From positions 372,001 to 436,000 of the forward strand of contig NZ_JODS01000002.1 of the NCBI RefSeq assembly GCF_000718025.1: DNA of 64,000 bases, written 5' to 3'. Positions 8,234 to 16,155 of the stretch are shown in pieces. The notes under the pieces are model-generated. The model was given only the letters and a program-made list of their open reading frames with translations, was not told where the DNA came from and did not search any database. The translations under genes were made by a program, and so were the position numbers. This DNA is from Kitasatospora purpeofusca (GTDB taxonomy: Bacteria > Actinomycetota > Actinomycetes > Streptomycetales > Streptomycetaceae). Positions within the stretch are counted from its first letter, which is position 1, and every line of letters starts with the position of its first letter.

Positions 8234-8431
8234 TTACCGCGTCTTCTCCTTCGGCGGCTTCGGGGACAGCAGCAGCGCGCCTGCCAGCAGCAGCAGCGCG
8301 GCGGCTTCCGGACGGTACGTGGGCGCGTCGCTGACGGTCGCCTCGTCCTCCGTGATCAACATGCCGAGTGCGTCGATCTCGCCCTGGGTGGCGAGCGTCG
8401 TACGCGTGGTTCGGGTGGTCTGAGCAAGCAT
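8234..8431 (-). CDS. Small Thr/Arg-start peptide with a C-terminal hydrophobic helix
   Basis: The ATG at 8431 has a strong site GAGGAGG 7 bases upstream; an ATG further up (8446) would put that site inside the gene. The 65 residues fall into three parts: an N-terminal MLAQTTRTTRTTLATQ, a middle acidic part with GMLITEDEATVSDAP and one Tyr, and a hydrophobic stretch AAALLLLAGALLLS (about 43-56) with a basic Pro/Lys tail. There is no cysteine. It heads an operon of two unknown helical proteins and a serine hydrolase. It could be a RiPP precursor, a membrane-bound microprotein or a signal; the architecture does not match a family I can name. Confidence 0.65.
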   Translation of the reverse strand: MLAQTTRTTRTTLATQGEIDALGMLITEDEATVSDAPTYRPEAAALLLLAGALLLSPKPPKEKTR

Positions 8432-8607
8432 CGGGTGCCTCCTCATCGAAGTTCCGCCGCCAGGCCCGGCGGCGCCCCCCTCGAACGACGATACGAGCAC
8501 GAACGGTCCGGCGCCACCGCAGTACGGTCCGTGACGGTGGTCACGAAGAGACACCGCGCTGCCGCGCAGCGCTGTCGCCGGTACTCGGGAGTAGGTACGG
8601 TCGCTGC

Positions 8608-9381
8608 ATGACCACTGCCTTGATCACCGGCGCGACCGCCGGCATCGGAGCCGCCTTCGCCCGCCGCCTCGCGCGGAGCGGCTACGGACTCGTCCTGGTG
8701 GCCCGGGACACCGCGCGGCTGGAGGGTTCCGCCGCGGACCTGCGGGGGAAGTTCGGCGTGGAGGTGGAGGTGCTCACCGCCGACCTGGCCACGGACAAGG
8801 GGATCGCGGACGTCGAGGCCCGCCTGTCCGACGACGCCCGCCCGGTGGACCTGCTGGTGAACAATGCGGGCTTCGGCAACCGCGGCGCCTTCGCCACCGT
8901 TCCGCTGCAGGACGAGCTGGACATGCTGAAGGTGCACGTCGAGGCGGTGCTGCGGCTGACCACGGCCGCCCTGCCGGGGATGCGCGAGCGCGGGCGCGGC
9001 GCGGTCGTCAACGTCGCCTCGGTGGCGGCCTTCCTGCCGCGCGGCACCTACGGCGCGAGCAAGGCCTGGGTGGTCAGCTTCACCCAGGGCGTGATGCGGG
9101 ACCTCGGCGGCACCGGGGTGCGGCTGATGGCGCTCTGCCCGGGCTTCACGCACACCGAGTTCCACGAGCGGGCCGGCATGGGCACCGGGAACATCCCGTC
9201 CTGGGGCTGGCTGTCGGCCGAGCGTGTGGTCGAGGAGGCCATGCGCGACCTGGCCCGGGGGCGTTCGGTGTCGGTGCCGAGCAAGCGCTACAAGGCGGCG
9301 GTGGCGATCGCGCGGGTGCTGCCCTCCGGCAAGCTCGGCGGCGTCTCCTCCAAGGCGGCCCGGACGTACCGGGCCGACTGA
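8608..9381 (+). CDS. Short-chain dehydrogenase/reductase (SDR), YqjQ/DltE-like group
   Basis: A 257-residue SDR from the ATG at 8608. The cofactor motif TGATAGIG is near residues 7-14, NNAGFGNRG near 85-93, the serine in VVNVASVAAFLP and the YxxxK in YGASK. The stretch CPGFTHTEFHERAG is typical of the broad group annotated as SDRs of unknown substrate. It stands alone, divergent from the small-peptide gene with about 180 bases between, and is followed by an unrelated ABC exporter. NADP(H) use is likely from arginines after the second strand (VARDTARL). The substrate is unknown. Confidence 0.87.
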   Translation: MTTALITGATAGIGAAFARRLARSGYGLVLVARDTARLEGSAADLRGKFGVEVEVLTADLATDKGIADVEARLSDDARPVDLLVNNAGFGNRGAFATVPLQDELDMLKVHVEAVLRLTTAALPGMRERGRGAVVNVASVAAFLPRGTYGASKAWVVSFTQGVMRDLGGTGVRLMALCPGFTHTEFHERAGMGTGNIPSWGWLSAERVVEEAMRDLARGRSVSVPSKRYKAAVAIARVLPSGKLGGVSSKAARTYRAD

Positions 9382-9455
9382 GCCGGTCGGCGTCGCCCCC
9401 GGGGCGGGTGCGGCGGTCGGGGGTCCTGAGCAGTACAGCGGAGGCCGTCTCACTA

Positions 9456-9468
9456 TTAGCTTTGCTAA
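9456..9468. promoter_or_regulatory. TTAGC-TTT-GCTAA inverted repeat before the ABC exporter
   Basis: TTAGC (9456-9460) and GCTAA (9464-9468) form a short palindrome in an unusually A/T-rich patch (9450-9490), about 110 bases before the exporter start. The form is like MarR-family operators, which often control drug exporters, but no MarR gene is adjacent. Confidence 0.45.
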
Positions 9469-9576
9469 CTATGAGCCTCTCTCGTTATGCTGGCGATCGC
9501 CCGACCGCCCACCCGCCGCCGGCGTGCGCCCCCGGGCGCCGCGCCCCCGCGGCCTTCCGAGGGAGGCTGCCCCACC

Positions 9577-11391
9577 GTGCGCCCCGAAGGCATCCAGTGG
9601 ACCCCGCCCGCCCAGACCGAGAACGACCCGCGCCCGCCGACCCAGTGGCGGCGCATACTCGCGCTGTTCCGCCCCTACCGCGGCCGCCTCGCCCTGGTCG
9701 GCCTGCTGGTGGCCGCCTCGGCCGTGGTCTCGGTGACCACGCCGTTCCTGCTCCGCGCAGTGCTGGACACCGCGATCCCGCAGGGCCGCACCGGCCTGCT
9801 GACCGTCCTGGTGCTCGGCATGGTCGCCACCGCCGTGGTCAACAGCGTCTTCGGCGTGCTCCAGACGCTGATCTCCACCACCGTCGGTCAGCGGGTCATG
9901 CACGACCTGCGCACCGCCGTCTACGGCCACCTCCAGCGGATGTCGCTGGCCTTCTTCACCCGCACCCGCACCGGTGAGGTGCAGTCCCGGATCGCCAACG
10001 ACATCGGCGGCATGCAGTCCACGGTGACCTCCACCGCCACCTCGCTGGTCTCCAACTTCACCGCCGTGGTCGCCTCGGTGGTCGCCATGGTGGCGCTGGA
10101 CTGGCGGCTCACCGTCGTCTCCCTGGTGCTCCTGCCGGTCTTCGTCTGGATCAGCCGCCGGGTCGGCAACGAGCGCAAGAAGATCACCGGGGAGCGCCAG
10201 AAACAGCTCGCCGCGATGAGCTCGGCGGTCCAGGAGTCGCTGTCGGTCAGCGGCATCCTGCTCGGCCGCACCATGGGCCGCACCGACTCGCTCGCCCGCG
10301 AGTTCACCGCCCAGTCCGACCGGCTGGCCGACCTGGAGGTCCGCGCCTCGATGGCCGGCCGCTGGCGGATGAACACCATCCAGATCGTGATGGCCGCGAT
10401 GCCCGCGGTGATCTACTGGGCGGCCGGCATGACCGCGGCCGGCGGCGCGCCGATCGTCTCGGTCGGCACCCTGGTCGCCTTCGTCTCGCTCCAGCAGGGC
10501 CTGTTCCGCCCGACCATCAGCCTGCTGGCCACCGGCGTCGCCGTGCAGACCTCGCTCGCGCTGTTCCAGCGGATCTTCGAGTACCTCGACCTGACCGTGG
10601 AGATCGACGAGCCCGAGCACCCCGTCACCCTCGGCGAGATCCGCGGCGAGGTCCGCTTCGAGGGCGTCGACTTCCGCTACGACCCGGAGCAGGAGCGGCC
10701 CACCCTCGGCGGCGTCGGGCTGCGGATCCCGGCGGGCGGCTCGCTCGCGGTGGTCGGCGAGACCGGCTCCGGCAAGACCACGCTCAGCTACCTGGTGCCC
10801 CGGCTCTACGACGTCACCGGCGGCCGGGTCACCATCGACGGCGTCGACGTCCGCGAACTGTCCTTCGAGACCCTGTCCCGCGCGGTGGGCGTGGTCTCCC
10901 AGGAGACCTACCTCTTCCACGCCTCGGTCGCCGACAACCTGCGCTTCGCCAAGCCGGACGCCACCGACGAGGAACTCGTCGCCGCCGCCCGGGCCGCGCG
11001 GATCCACGACACCGTCGCCTCGCTGCCGGACGGCTACGACACCCTGGTCGGCGAGCGCGGCTACCGCTTCTCGGGAGGGGAGAAGCAGCGCCTCGCGCTC
11101 GCCCGCACCATCCTGCGCAACCCGCCGGTGCTGATCCTCGACGAGGCCACCAGCGCGCTGGACAACAGCACCGAGCGCGCCGTCCAGGAGGCCATCGACA
11201 CCCTCGCCGTGGGCCGCACCACCATCACCATCGCGCACCGGCTCTCCACCGTGCGCGGGGCCGACCAGATCGCCGTCCTGGAGCGCGGCGAGGTCGCCGA
11301 ACTCGGCACCCACGAGGAGCTGCTGGCGGCGGACGGCCGGTACGCGGCGCTGCTCCGGCGGGAGGCCCCGGTCGCGGCCGTCGCTCCCTGA
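9577..11391 (+). CDS. ABC exporter half-transporter, membrane domain fused to ATPase
   Basis: The GTG at 9577 is preferred because GGAGG lies 10 bases upstream and homologues of this type begin soon before the first helix; an ATG at 9487 would add a Pro/Arg-rich stretch. The 604-residue protein has six membrane helices in residues 30-300 and a nucleotide-binding domain after about 345: Walker A GETGSGKTT near 394, signature FSGGEKQR near 498, Walker B VLILDEA near 519 and the switch histidine in IAHRLST near 553. It is a type IV (MsbA/LmrA-like) exporter that would act as a homodimer or with an unlinked partner. The substrate is unknown; drugs or lipids are typical. Confidence 0.9.
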   Translation: MRPEGIQWTPPAQTENDPRPPTQWRRILALFRPYRGRLALVGLLVAASAVVSVTTPFLLRAVLDTAIPQGRTGLLTVLVLGMVATAVVNSVFGVLQTLISTTVGQRVMHDLRTAVYGHLQRMSLAFFTRTRTGEVQSRIANDIGGMQSTVTSTATSLVSNFTAVVASVVAMVALDWRLTVVSLVLLPVFVWISRRVGNERKKITGERQKQLAAMSSAVQESLSVSGILLGRTMGRTDSLAREFTAQSDRLADLEVRASMAGRWRMNTIQIVMAAMPAVIYWAAGMTAAGGAPIVSVGTLVAFVSLQQGLFRPTISLLATGVAVQTSLALFQRIFEYLDLTVEIDEPEHPVTLGEIRGEVRFEGVDFRYDPEQERPTLGGVGLRIPAGGSLAVVGETGSGKTTLSYLVPRLYDVTGGRVTIDGVDVRELSFETLSRAVGVVSQETYLFHASVADNLRFAKPDATDEELVAAARAARIHDTVASLPDGYDTLVGERGYRFSGGEKQRLALARTILRNPPVLILDEATSALDNSTERAVQEAIDTLAVGRTTITIAHRLSTVRGADQIAVLERGEVAELGTHEELLAADGRYAALLRREAPVAAVAP

Positions 11392-11455
11392 TCCGGGCGC
11401 GGGGCGGGGCCGGGGGAGCGGTCGGCGGGGCTGCGGACAGGGAGCGGAGCCGGCC

Positions 11456-12124
11456 TCAGGCGGCCTTGGGGACCTCGTTGTACGTCTGCACGAGCTCCTG
11501 GCCGGAGAGCTGCTGGATCGCCGCCATCACCTCGTCCGTGACCTGGCGGCGGGCCTTGAGCGAACGCGCCTGGCCGTGCAGCTCGTCGAAGTGCAGCGGC
11601 TCCCCGAAGCGGACCGTCACCTTCTTGAGGCGCGGCAGCCGCTTGCCGATCGGGAGGATCTGCTCCGGCCCCTCCAGCGCCACCGGTACCACCGGGACGC
11701 CGGCGGTCAGGGCCAGCCAGGCCACGCCGGTCTTGCCGCGGTAGAGGCGGCCGTCCAGCGAGCGGGTGCCCTCGGGGTAGATGCCGAACGCCTTGCCGTC
11801 CTCCAGGATCTCCAGCGCCGACTCCAGCGAGGCCTGGGCGGACCGGTAGGTGCCGCGCTCGACCGGCACCGCGCCGATGCCCTGGAAGAAGCCGCGGGAC
11901 AGCGCGCCCTTGAGGCCGCTGCCGGTGAAGTACTCGGCCTTCGCCAGGAAGTGGACCCGGCGCGGCGCGGTGAGCGGGATGACCACGCTGTCGATGAAGG
12001 AGAGGTGGTTGCTGGCGAGGATGACGCCGCCCTTGCGCGGCACGTTCTCCATACCCTCGATGGTGGGCCGCCAGATCCCCCGGGCGAGCGGTTTCAGCAC
12101 CAGCCTGGTGACGAGATCGAGCAT
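11456..12124 (-). CDS. 1-acylglycerol-3-phosphate acyltransferase (PlsC family)
   Basis: The 222-residue protein starts at the ATG at 12124 with GGGAGGG just upstream; an in-frame ATG seven codons earlier is possible. It shows the acyltransferase box NHLSFID (N39-H40-x4-D45), the glycerophosphate-binding EGTRS motif near residue 120 and a hydrophobic N-terminus, LDLVTRLVLKPLARGIW, suited to the membrane face. The family acylates lysophosphatidic acid to phosphatidic acid. It is the only gene on its strand here, between the ABC exporter and the divergent EF-hand gene. Streptomycetes carry several paralogues, so the exact acceptor is uncertain. Confidence 0.9.
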   Translation of the reverse strand: MLDLVTRLVLKPLARGIWRPTIEGMENVPRKGGVILASNHLSFIDSVVIPLTAPRRVHFLAKAEYFTGSGLKGALSRGFFQGIGAVPVERGTYRSAQASLESALEILEDGKAFGIYPEGTRSLDGRLYRGKTGVAWLALTAGVPVVPVALEGPEQILPIGKRLPRLKKVTVRFGEPLHFDELHGQARSLKARRQVTDEVMAAIQQLSGQELVQTYNEVPKAA

Positions 12125-12340
12125 GGTCCCTCCCTGGACGAGCATGCCCGAGAGGTGCCCGGGCCTGGGGTACGACGAGCGGCGTTCGTTTCCCCGGTCG
12201 GGCCGGGATGCAGACCCGCAGACTACGACACCCACCCCCGAGCCCGTCCACTCCCGCCCGCAGTGGCGCTCACCACGGGCGGGTAGGGTACCGCCGTCGG
12301 AAATGCACATCAGCAGTTGATTCGGTCCCAGGAGGCCCCC

Positions 12341-12553
12341 ATGGCAGACGTCGACGACATTCGCGCGGCGTTCGACAAGTTCGACCGGAACGGCAACGGC
12401 CGGATCACCGCCGCCGAGTACGCCCTCGTCGCGCGCGAGCTCGGCGACCTCACCACCTCGGTCGCCGTGGCCGAGGCCATCATCAAGCAGATGGACACCA
12501 ACCACGACGGCGAGCTGACCTTCGACGAGTTCCTGGCCGCGCGCCAGGGCTGA
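12341..12553 (+). CDS. EF-hand calcium-binding protein
   Basis: A 70-residue protein from the ATG at 12341 behind CAGGAGG. It is essentially a pair of EF-hands: loop 1 DRNGNGRITAAE (residues 15-26) and loop 2 DTNHDGELTFDE (52-63), both with acidic or amide ligands at loop positions 1, 3 and 5 and Glu at 12. The size and order match the small CabB/CabC-type calcium proteins of streptomycetes, thought to buffer or sense cytoplasmic calcium during development. It has no signal peptide. A strong hairpin at 12576-12610 ends the transcript, so it is monocistronic. Confidence 0.92.
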   Translation: MADVDDIRAAFDKFDRNGNGRITAAEYALVARELGDLTTSVAVAEAIIKQMDTNHDGELTFDEFLAARQG

Positions 12554-12575
12554 CGAGGCCGGGGCCGACCGGCCC

Positions 12576-12610
12576 GGACGGGGTCCCGGATCGTCTCCGG
12601 GGCCCCGTCC
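12576..12610 (+). terminator. Terminator hairpin after the EF-hand gene
   Basis: GGACGGGGTCCCGGA (12576-12590) pairs with TCCGGGGCCCCGTCC (12596-12610), with one mismatch and a 5-base loop, 22 bases after the stop. Confidence 0.7.
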
Positions 12611-12619
12611 TCGCGTTGG

Positions 12620-12712
12620 TGCGCCTGTTGTGCCTGTTGTGCCCGTTGTGCCTTGTTTGTGGCCGCCTGTGCCGGTCGCGCCTGTGCCGGTCGCGCCTGT
12701 GCTTGTCGCGCC
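12620..12712. repeat. Nested short tandem repeats rich in TGT/TGC
   Basis: A run of about four 9-base units like TGCCTGTTG (12622-12657) is followed by three 15-base units GCCTGTGCCGGTCGC (12665-12679, 12680-12694, and 12695-12709 with two changes). It lies between the EF-hand terminator and the stop of the convergent glycosyltransferase. One frame reads mostly Leu/Cys/Arg but lacks a credible start or ribosome site, so I treat it as non-coding repeat DNA. Confidence 0.7.
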
Positions 12713-12721
12713 GTCGGGCTC

Positions 12722-14941
12722 TCAGGCGGTGGTCGGGAACACCCGGCGGACCACGCGCTCCGCCGCCCCGCCGTCGTCCCAGGGGCAGAAGCGCTTGCGG
12801 AAGTCGGCCCGCGCCGCCGGCTCCGGGTCACCGGCCAGCAGCGCCGCCGCCAGCCCCTCCGGATCCGTCGTCAGCGCGCCCGGCGGCTGCTCGAACAGGT
12901 CGAAGTAGACGCCCCGGTCGCGCTTGTACTCCTCCCAGTCCGGCGCGAAGACCACGATCGGCCGGTCCAGTACGGCGTAGTCGAACATCATCGACGAGTA
13001 GTCCGTCACCAGGACGTCGGCCGCCAGGTAGAGGTCCTCCACCGTCGGGTGCGCCGACACGTCCAGGATCTCCGCCGCGTCCTCGTCCGCCGTCAGGTCG
13101 CCCGGGCCGCCGGTGTGGAAGTAGTGGGTGCGGACCAGCAGCGTGAACTCCGGCCCCAGCCGCCGGGCCAGCTCCCGCACGTCCAGCAGCGGCACGTAGC
13201 CGCCGCGGGCCTCCCGGTGGGTGGGCGCGTACAGCACGGCCGTGCGCCCCGGCGTCAGCCCGAACCGTTCGCGCATCGCCGCCGTCCCCTCCGGCGTCGC
13301 GTCGGCCAGCCGGTCGTTGCGCGGGTACCCGGTGTCCAGCATCTCGTAGCGGCCCGGGAAGGCACGGGCGAAGTGCTCGCTGGTGTGCGGGTTGGAGGAG
13401 ACCAGGAAGTCCCAGCGGTCGATCGCCTCCTGGAGCCGGTCGAAGTCCATCCCGTCGGCGGCCACCGGGTGGTCCCTGAGGTCCATGCCCATCGCCTTCA
13501 GCGGCGTGCCGTGCTGGGTCTGGACGTGCACCGTGCCGGGCCGCTTCACCATGGTCCGGGGGAAGTTGACGTTGTTCACGAAGTACTTGGCCGTGGCCAT
13601 CGTCCTCAGGTACGCCGGGGTGTTGACGATGACGTACGGCACACCGTCCGGCAGCGTCGCCGCCTGGGCGCGGTTCTCCACCACCCAGACCCCGTGGATC
13701 CCGGGCGCGAGCTCCTTCGCCTTCTCGTAGATCGCGGCCGGGCTGCACGCGTAGCCCCGGTGCCAGTACGCGGCGTACACCGCCAGGTTCGGGTTCAACG
13801 GCATCCGGCGGAAGGTGTTGTACGCGGTGAACCGGGCGCTGCTGCGCACCCCCTTCTTCAGGGCCGGTGCCACCGCCCGCGCCCCGCGCTTGAGTTCGCG
13901 CGGCAGCCGGCCGGTGCGGCGCAGTTCCGCGTACGCGCGCCGGGCCCCCCGCGCCGCGAGCCGGTACTGCACGCCGCGCACGCCCCCGGGGAAGCGGTAG
14001 CCCGCCGGGCGGTGCCGGGCGAAGTGCTCGGCGATCCGCCGGAAGAACTCCGGCCGCAGCCCGACCGGGACCAGCCCCGGGGTGTCGTAGACGGTGAGCG
14101 CCTGCTGCACGGTCCGCTCGAAGACCAGGGTCCGCAGCGTCCCGGGCACGGGGCGGCCTGGCCGGTCGGGCCGGTCGGCCCCGTCCAGGAAGGCGAAGAT
14201 CGCGTCGTACTGGGCGAAGGCGTCGGCGTGCTTGGCGGAGGCGGTGCTGGTGATCGCCCCGGCCCGGCCGCGCCGGTAGAAGTAGCAGGGGCGGTCGATG
14301 TAGCGCAGCCGCTCGGCGGCGAGCAGCGCCGGGTAGGTGACGGAGATGTCCTCGTAGAAGCCGCGGCCGAAGGAGACGCCCAGCCCGAGCAGGAACTCCC
14401 GGCGGAACACCTTGTTCCAGACCGACATCACCGTCCTGAACACGGCCGGGTGCTCGGCCAGCGTGGCCCCCTCGACGAGCGGGGACCCGGTCAGCACGTG
14501 CCGCCAGGGATTGGGCTCGGTCCCGCCGTCGGGGTAGACGTGGACGAAGTCGGTCAGCAGGACGTCGGCGGGCGCCTCGCCGCGCCGCTCGCGCTCCAGC
14601 TCGCCGGTGAGCTCGTCGAGGAGGGCGGTCACCGTGCCCTCGGGCACCCAGTCGTCGCTGTCGACGAACCAGATGTACGTGCCGCGCACCTCGGGGAGGG
14701 CGGCGGTGCGGGCGCCGCCGAGGCCCTGGTTCTCGGCGAGGTGGAGGACGCGCAGACGCGGATCGCGGGCCGCGTACTCGTCCAGGATCGCGCCGCTGCG
14801 GTCGGGGGAGCGGTCGTCGACCGCGATCACCTCGAAGCGGGACTCGGAGGACGGGGTGTCCGCCAGGAGGGAGTCGAGGCAGCGGGGCAGGAAGCGCTCC
14901 ACCCCGTGGACGGGGAGCACGATGCTGAGGAGGACTGGCAC
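12722..14941 (-). CDS. GT2 glycosyltransferase fused to CDP-glycerol glycerophosphotransferase (TagF-like)
   Basis: I place the start at the GTG at 14941, just before SIVLPVHGVERFLPRCLDS, the usual beginning of GT-A enzymes; the frame stays open to 15064 over a Pro/Gly-rich stretch unlikely to be translated. Residues 1-250 are a family 2 transferase with VIAVDDRSPDRS and the metal-binding DSDDW near 95. Residues about 390-735 are a TagF-type polymerase domain with QTQHGTPLKAMGMD, SNPHTSEHF, YAPTHRE and VTDYSSMMFDY. The product likely builds a glycosylated poly(glycerol-phosphate) cell-wall polymer from CDP-glycerol on the cytoplasmic side. It stands alone with no other teichoic-acid genes in the window. 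Confidence 0.87.
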   Translation of the reverse strand: MPVLLSIVLPVHGVERFLPRCLDSLLADTPSSESRFEVIAVDDRSPDRSGAILDEYAARDPRLRVLHLAENQGLGGARTAALPEVRGTYIWFVDSDDWVPEGTVTALLDELTGELERERRGEAPADVLLTDFVHVYPDGGTEPNPWRHVLTGSPLVEGATLAEHPAVFRTVMSVWNKVFRREFLLGLGVSFGRGFYEDISVTYPALLAAERLRYIDRPCYFYRRGRAGAITSTASAKHADAFAQYDAIFAFLDGADRPDRPGRPVPGTLRTLVFERTVQQALTVYDTPGLVPVGLRPEFFRRIAEHFARHRPAGYRFPGGVRGVQYRLAARGARRAYAELRRTGRLPRELKRGARAVAPALKKGVRSSARFTAYNTFRRMPLNPNLAVYAAYWHRGYACSPAAIYEKAKELAPGIHGVWVVENRAQAATLPDGVPYVIVNTPAYLRTMATAKYFVNNVNFPRTMVKRPGTVHVQTQHGTPLKAMGMDLRDHPVAADGMDFDRLQEAIDRWDFLVSSNPHTSEHFARAFPGRYEMLDTGYPRNDRLADATPEGTAAMRERFGLTPGRTAVLYAPTHREARGGYVPLLDVRELARRLGPEFTLLVRTHYFHTGGPGDLTADEDAAEILDVSAHPTVEDLYLAADVLVTDYSSMMFDYAVLDRPIVVFAPDWEEYKRDRGVYFDLFEQPPGALTTDPEGLAAALLAGDPEPAARADFRKRFCPWDDGGAAERVVRRVFPTTA

Positions 14942-15643
14942 GCTGGCCGAGTCTACCGAGCGCGGCCGCGGGCGGCGGCGGACGGGGGCGGTGCCGCCGC
15001 TGGTGGGCGGGCCGAGGGGTGCGGTGCCGGAGCCGCCGGTGCCGAACCCCGGAGGGGGTGGCACCGGCAGCCTGGTGGCGGCCCGGCCGACCCTCTACGG
15101 CCGGCCGCCGGTCCGAGCACCGCCCGAACCTGGCCACCGCAGCGTCGAGGCGGCCTGGCAGTAGGCACGGGGGAGCCGGAATCTTCATCAGTCGAACACG
15201 GGGGGCGGTGATGCTCGCGCCCGCGTGGTCGATAGAGATATTGCTTGGAGCCGACCCCCGCGTCAATCCCCCGACTGTGTTCACTTCCTAAACGGATAGT
15301 CGTACCTCGTCGGCGGTGGTCCGGGGCCGTCCAGGGGGTGACCGGGAGCCGGCGCCGCGGTGGCCGCCGGGCGGCCACGGCGGGTGAGGGGGCGGTGACC
15401 CCGTGCGCCGGGCGTACACCGTCACGGCGGGCGCCGGGTGTGCGACCCGAGGAAGCCGGTGACGTGGCGCCGGTCGTGCACCATCATTGATGCTCAGTCG
15501 TGATCGGCCGGGTGGGCCCTGGTGCAGTGTCAGTTGACGCAGCACGGTACGGTTGCAGAACACCAGGACGGTTGCGCGAAGGCCGTCTGTCACGGATAGT
15601 CTTCGCCTCACGGCCCTGGCGCCTCGTAGGGGTGGGAAAACTG
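14942..15643. other. About 700 bp without a supported gene
   Basis: The first half (to about 15180) is G+C-rich and probably upstream of the glycosyltransferase gene. Around 15225-15300 base composition drops. The 10-mer ACGGATAGTC occurs at 15292-15301 and again at 15592-15601, exactly 300 bases apart; the second copy fits a promoter -10 region. An 11-base palindrome CATCATTGATG is at 15482-15492. Long open frames here on both strands have no start signals or recognisable content. Confidence 0.5.
15572..15600 (+). promoter_or_regulatory. Probable promoter of the 89-residue protein gene
   Basis: TTGCGC (15572-15577), 17 bases, then GATAGT (15595-15600) form a fair -35/-10 pair for the principal sigma factor, about 44 bases before the ATG at 15644. 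Confidence 0.5.
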
Positions 15644-15913
15644 ATGGAACACATGCAAGTGCGGACCCGGCCTCGGGTGCCCGCGATCCAGTGCGGCGTC
15701 GGCGCGACCGGCCGCCGGATCGAGCGACACCTGGCTGTGCTCGGCGCGCCCGCACTCCCCGAGGTGGACACCGCGGAGGCGCTCGGGTTGATAAGGGAAC
15801 TGACGCCGCGCGGCGTCGGTGCCCCGACCGCGCCGCCGCGCCGCCACGCGCGGGTCAAGCTGCTGGCGCCGCTGCGCCGGCTGCGGCGGGGGCTCTTCGG
15901 CAGCCGCGGCTGA
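15644..15913 (+). CDS. Small basic conserved protein, function unknown
   Basis: An 89-residue protein starting MEHMQVRTRPRVPAIQCGVG. It has an Arg-rich C-terminus (LLAPLRRLRRGLFGSRG), a single Cys and a central helix LPEVDTAEALGLIRELTPRG. No domain is recognised; the opening residues look like a small protein I associate with streptomycete genomes, but I cannot name it. A promoter lies just upstream and a perfect hairpin follows 17 bases after the stop, so it is a compact single-gene unit. The ribosome site is weak (GGGGTGGG, about 9 bases before ATG). Confidence 0.65.
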   Translation: MEHMQVRTRPRVPAIQCGVGATGRRIERHLAVLGAPALPEVDTAEALGLIRELTPRGVGAPTAPPRRHARVKLLAPLRRLRRGLFGSRG

Positions 15914-15930
15914 GCCGACCTTTCGGCACC

Positions 15931-15960
15931 GGCCCGACGGATCCTGAGGACCGTCGGGCC
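15931..15960 (+). terminator. Terminator hairpin
   Basis: GGCCCGACGG (15931-15940) and CCGTCGGGCC (15951-15960) form a perfect 10-bp stem with a 10-base loop, followed by TTCGG. Confidence 0.7.
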
Positions 15961-16022
15961 TTCGGCGTTCCCGCTCCCCGGCCCGAACCGGCGCGAGTGG
16001 GTCCTTCGCCGACCCGACTGAT

Positions 16023-16057
16023 CATCCGTGGTCCGTAGCGGTCCACGGATGTCATTT
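16023..16057 (+). terminator. Second hairpin with a T-tract
   Basis: CATCCGTGG (16023-16031) pairs with CCACGGATG (16043-16051), followed by TCATTTTTGG. A stem plus a five-T run is the textbook intrinsic terminator and is uncommon in this G+C-rich genome. It is 72 bases after the first hairpin, with no gene between them. Confidence 0.65.
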
Positions 16058-16155
16058 TTGGTCTGAACCTCTCAGCCTATGACGACCCGCCCCTCCGGCG
16101 CCGGGAGTCGGCGAGGCTTGCCGGTCCACCCCCGGCCGTGGGTGAGGATGGCGCC

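Noticed and set aside
12623..12712. Cys-rich reading through the TGT/TGC repeats as a possible leader or metallothionein
   Set aside because: No start with a ribosome site, position after a terminator, and composition fully explained by tandem repeats.
12653..15211. 852-codon plus-strand frame opposite the GT2-TagF gene
   Set aside because: Repetitive Arg/Gly/Val composition without domains, typical antisense shadow in G+C-rich DNA.
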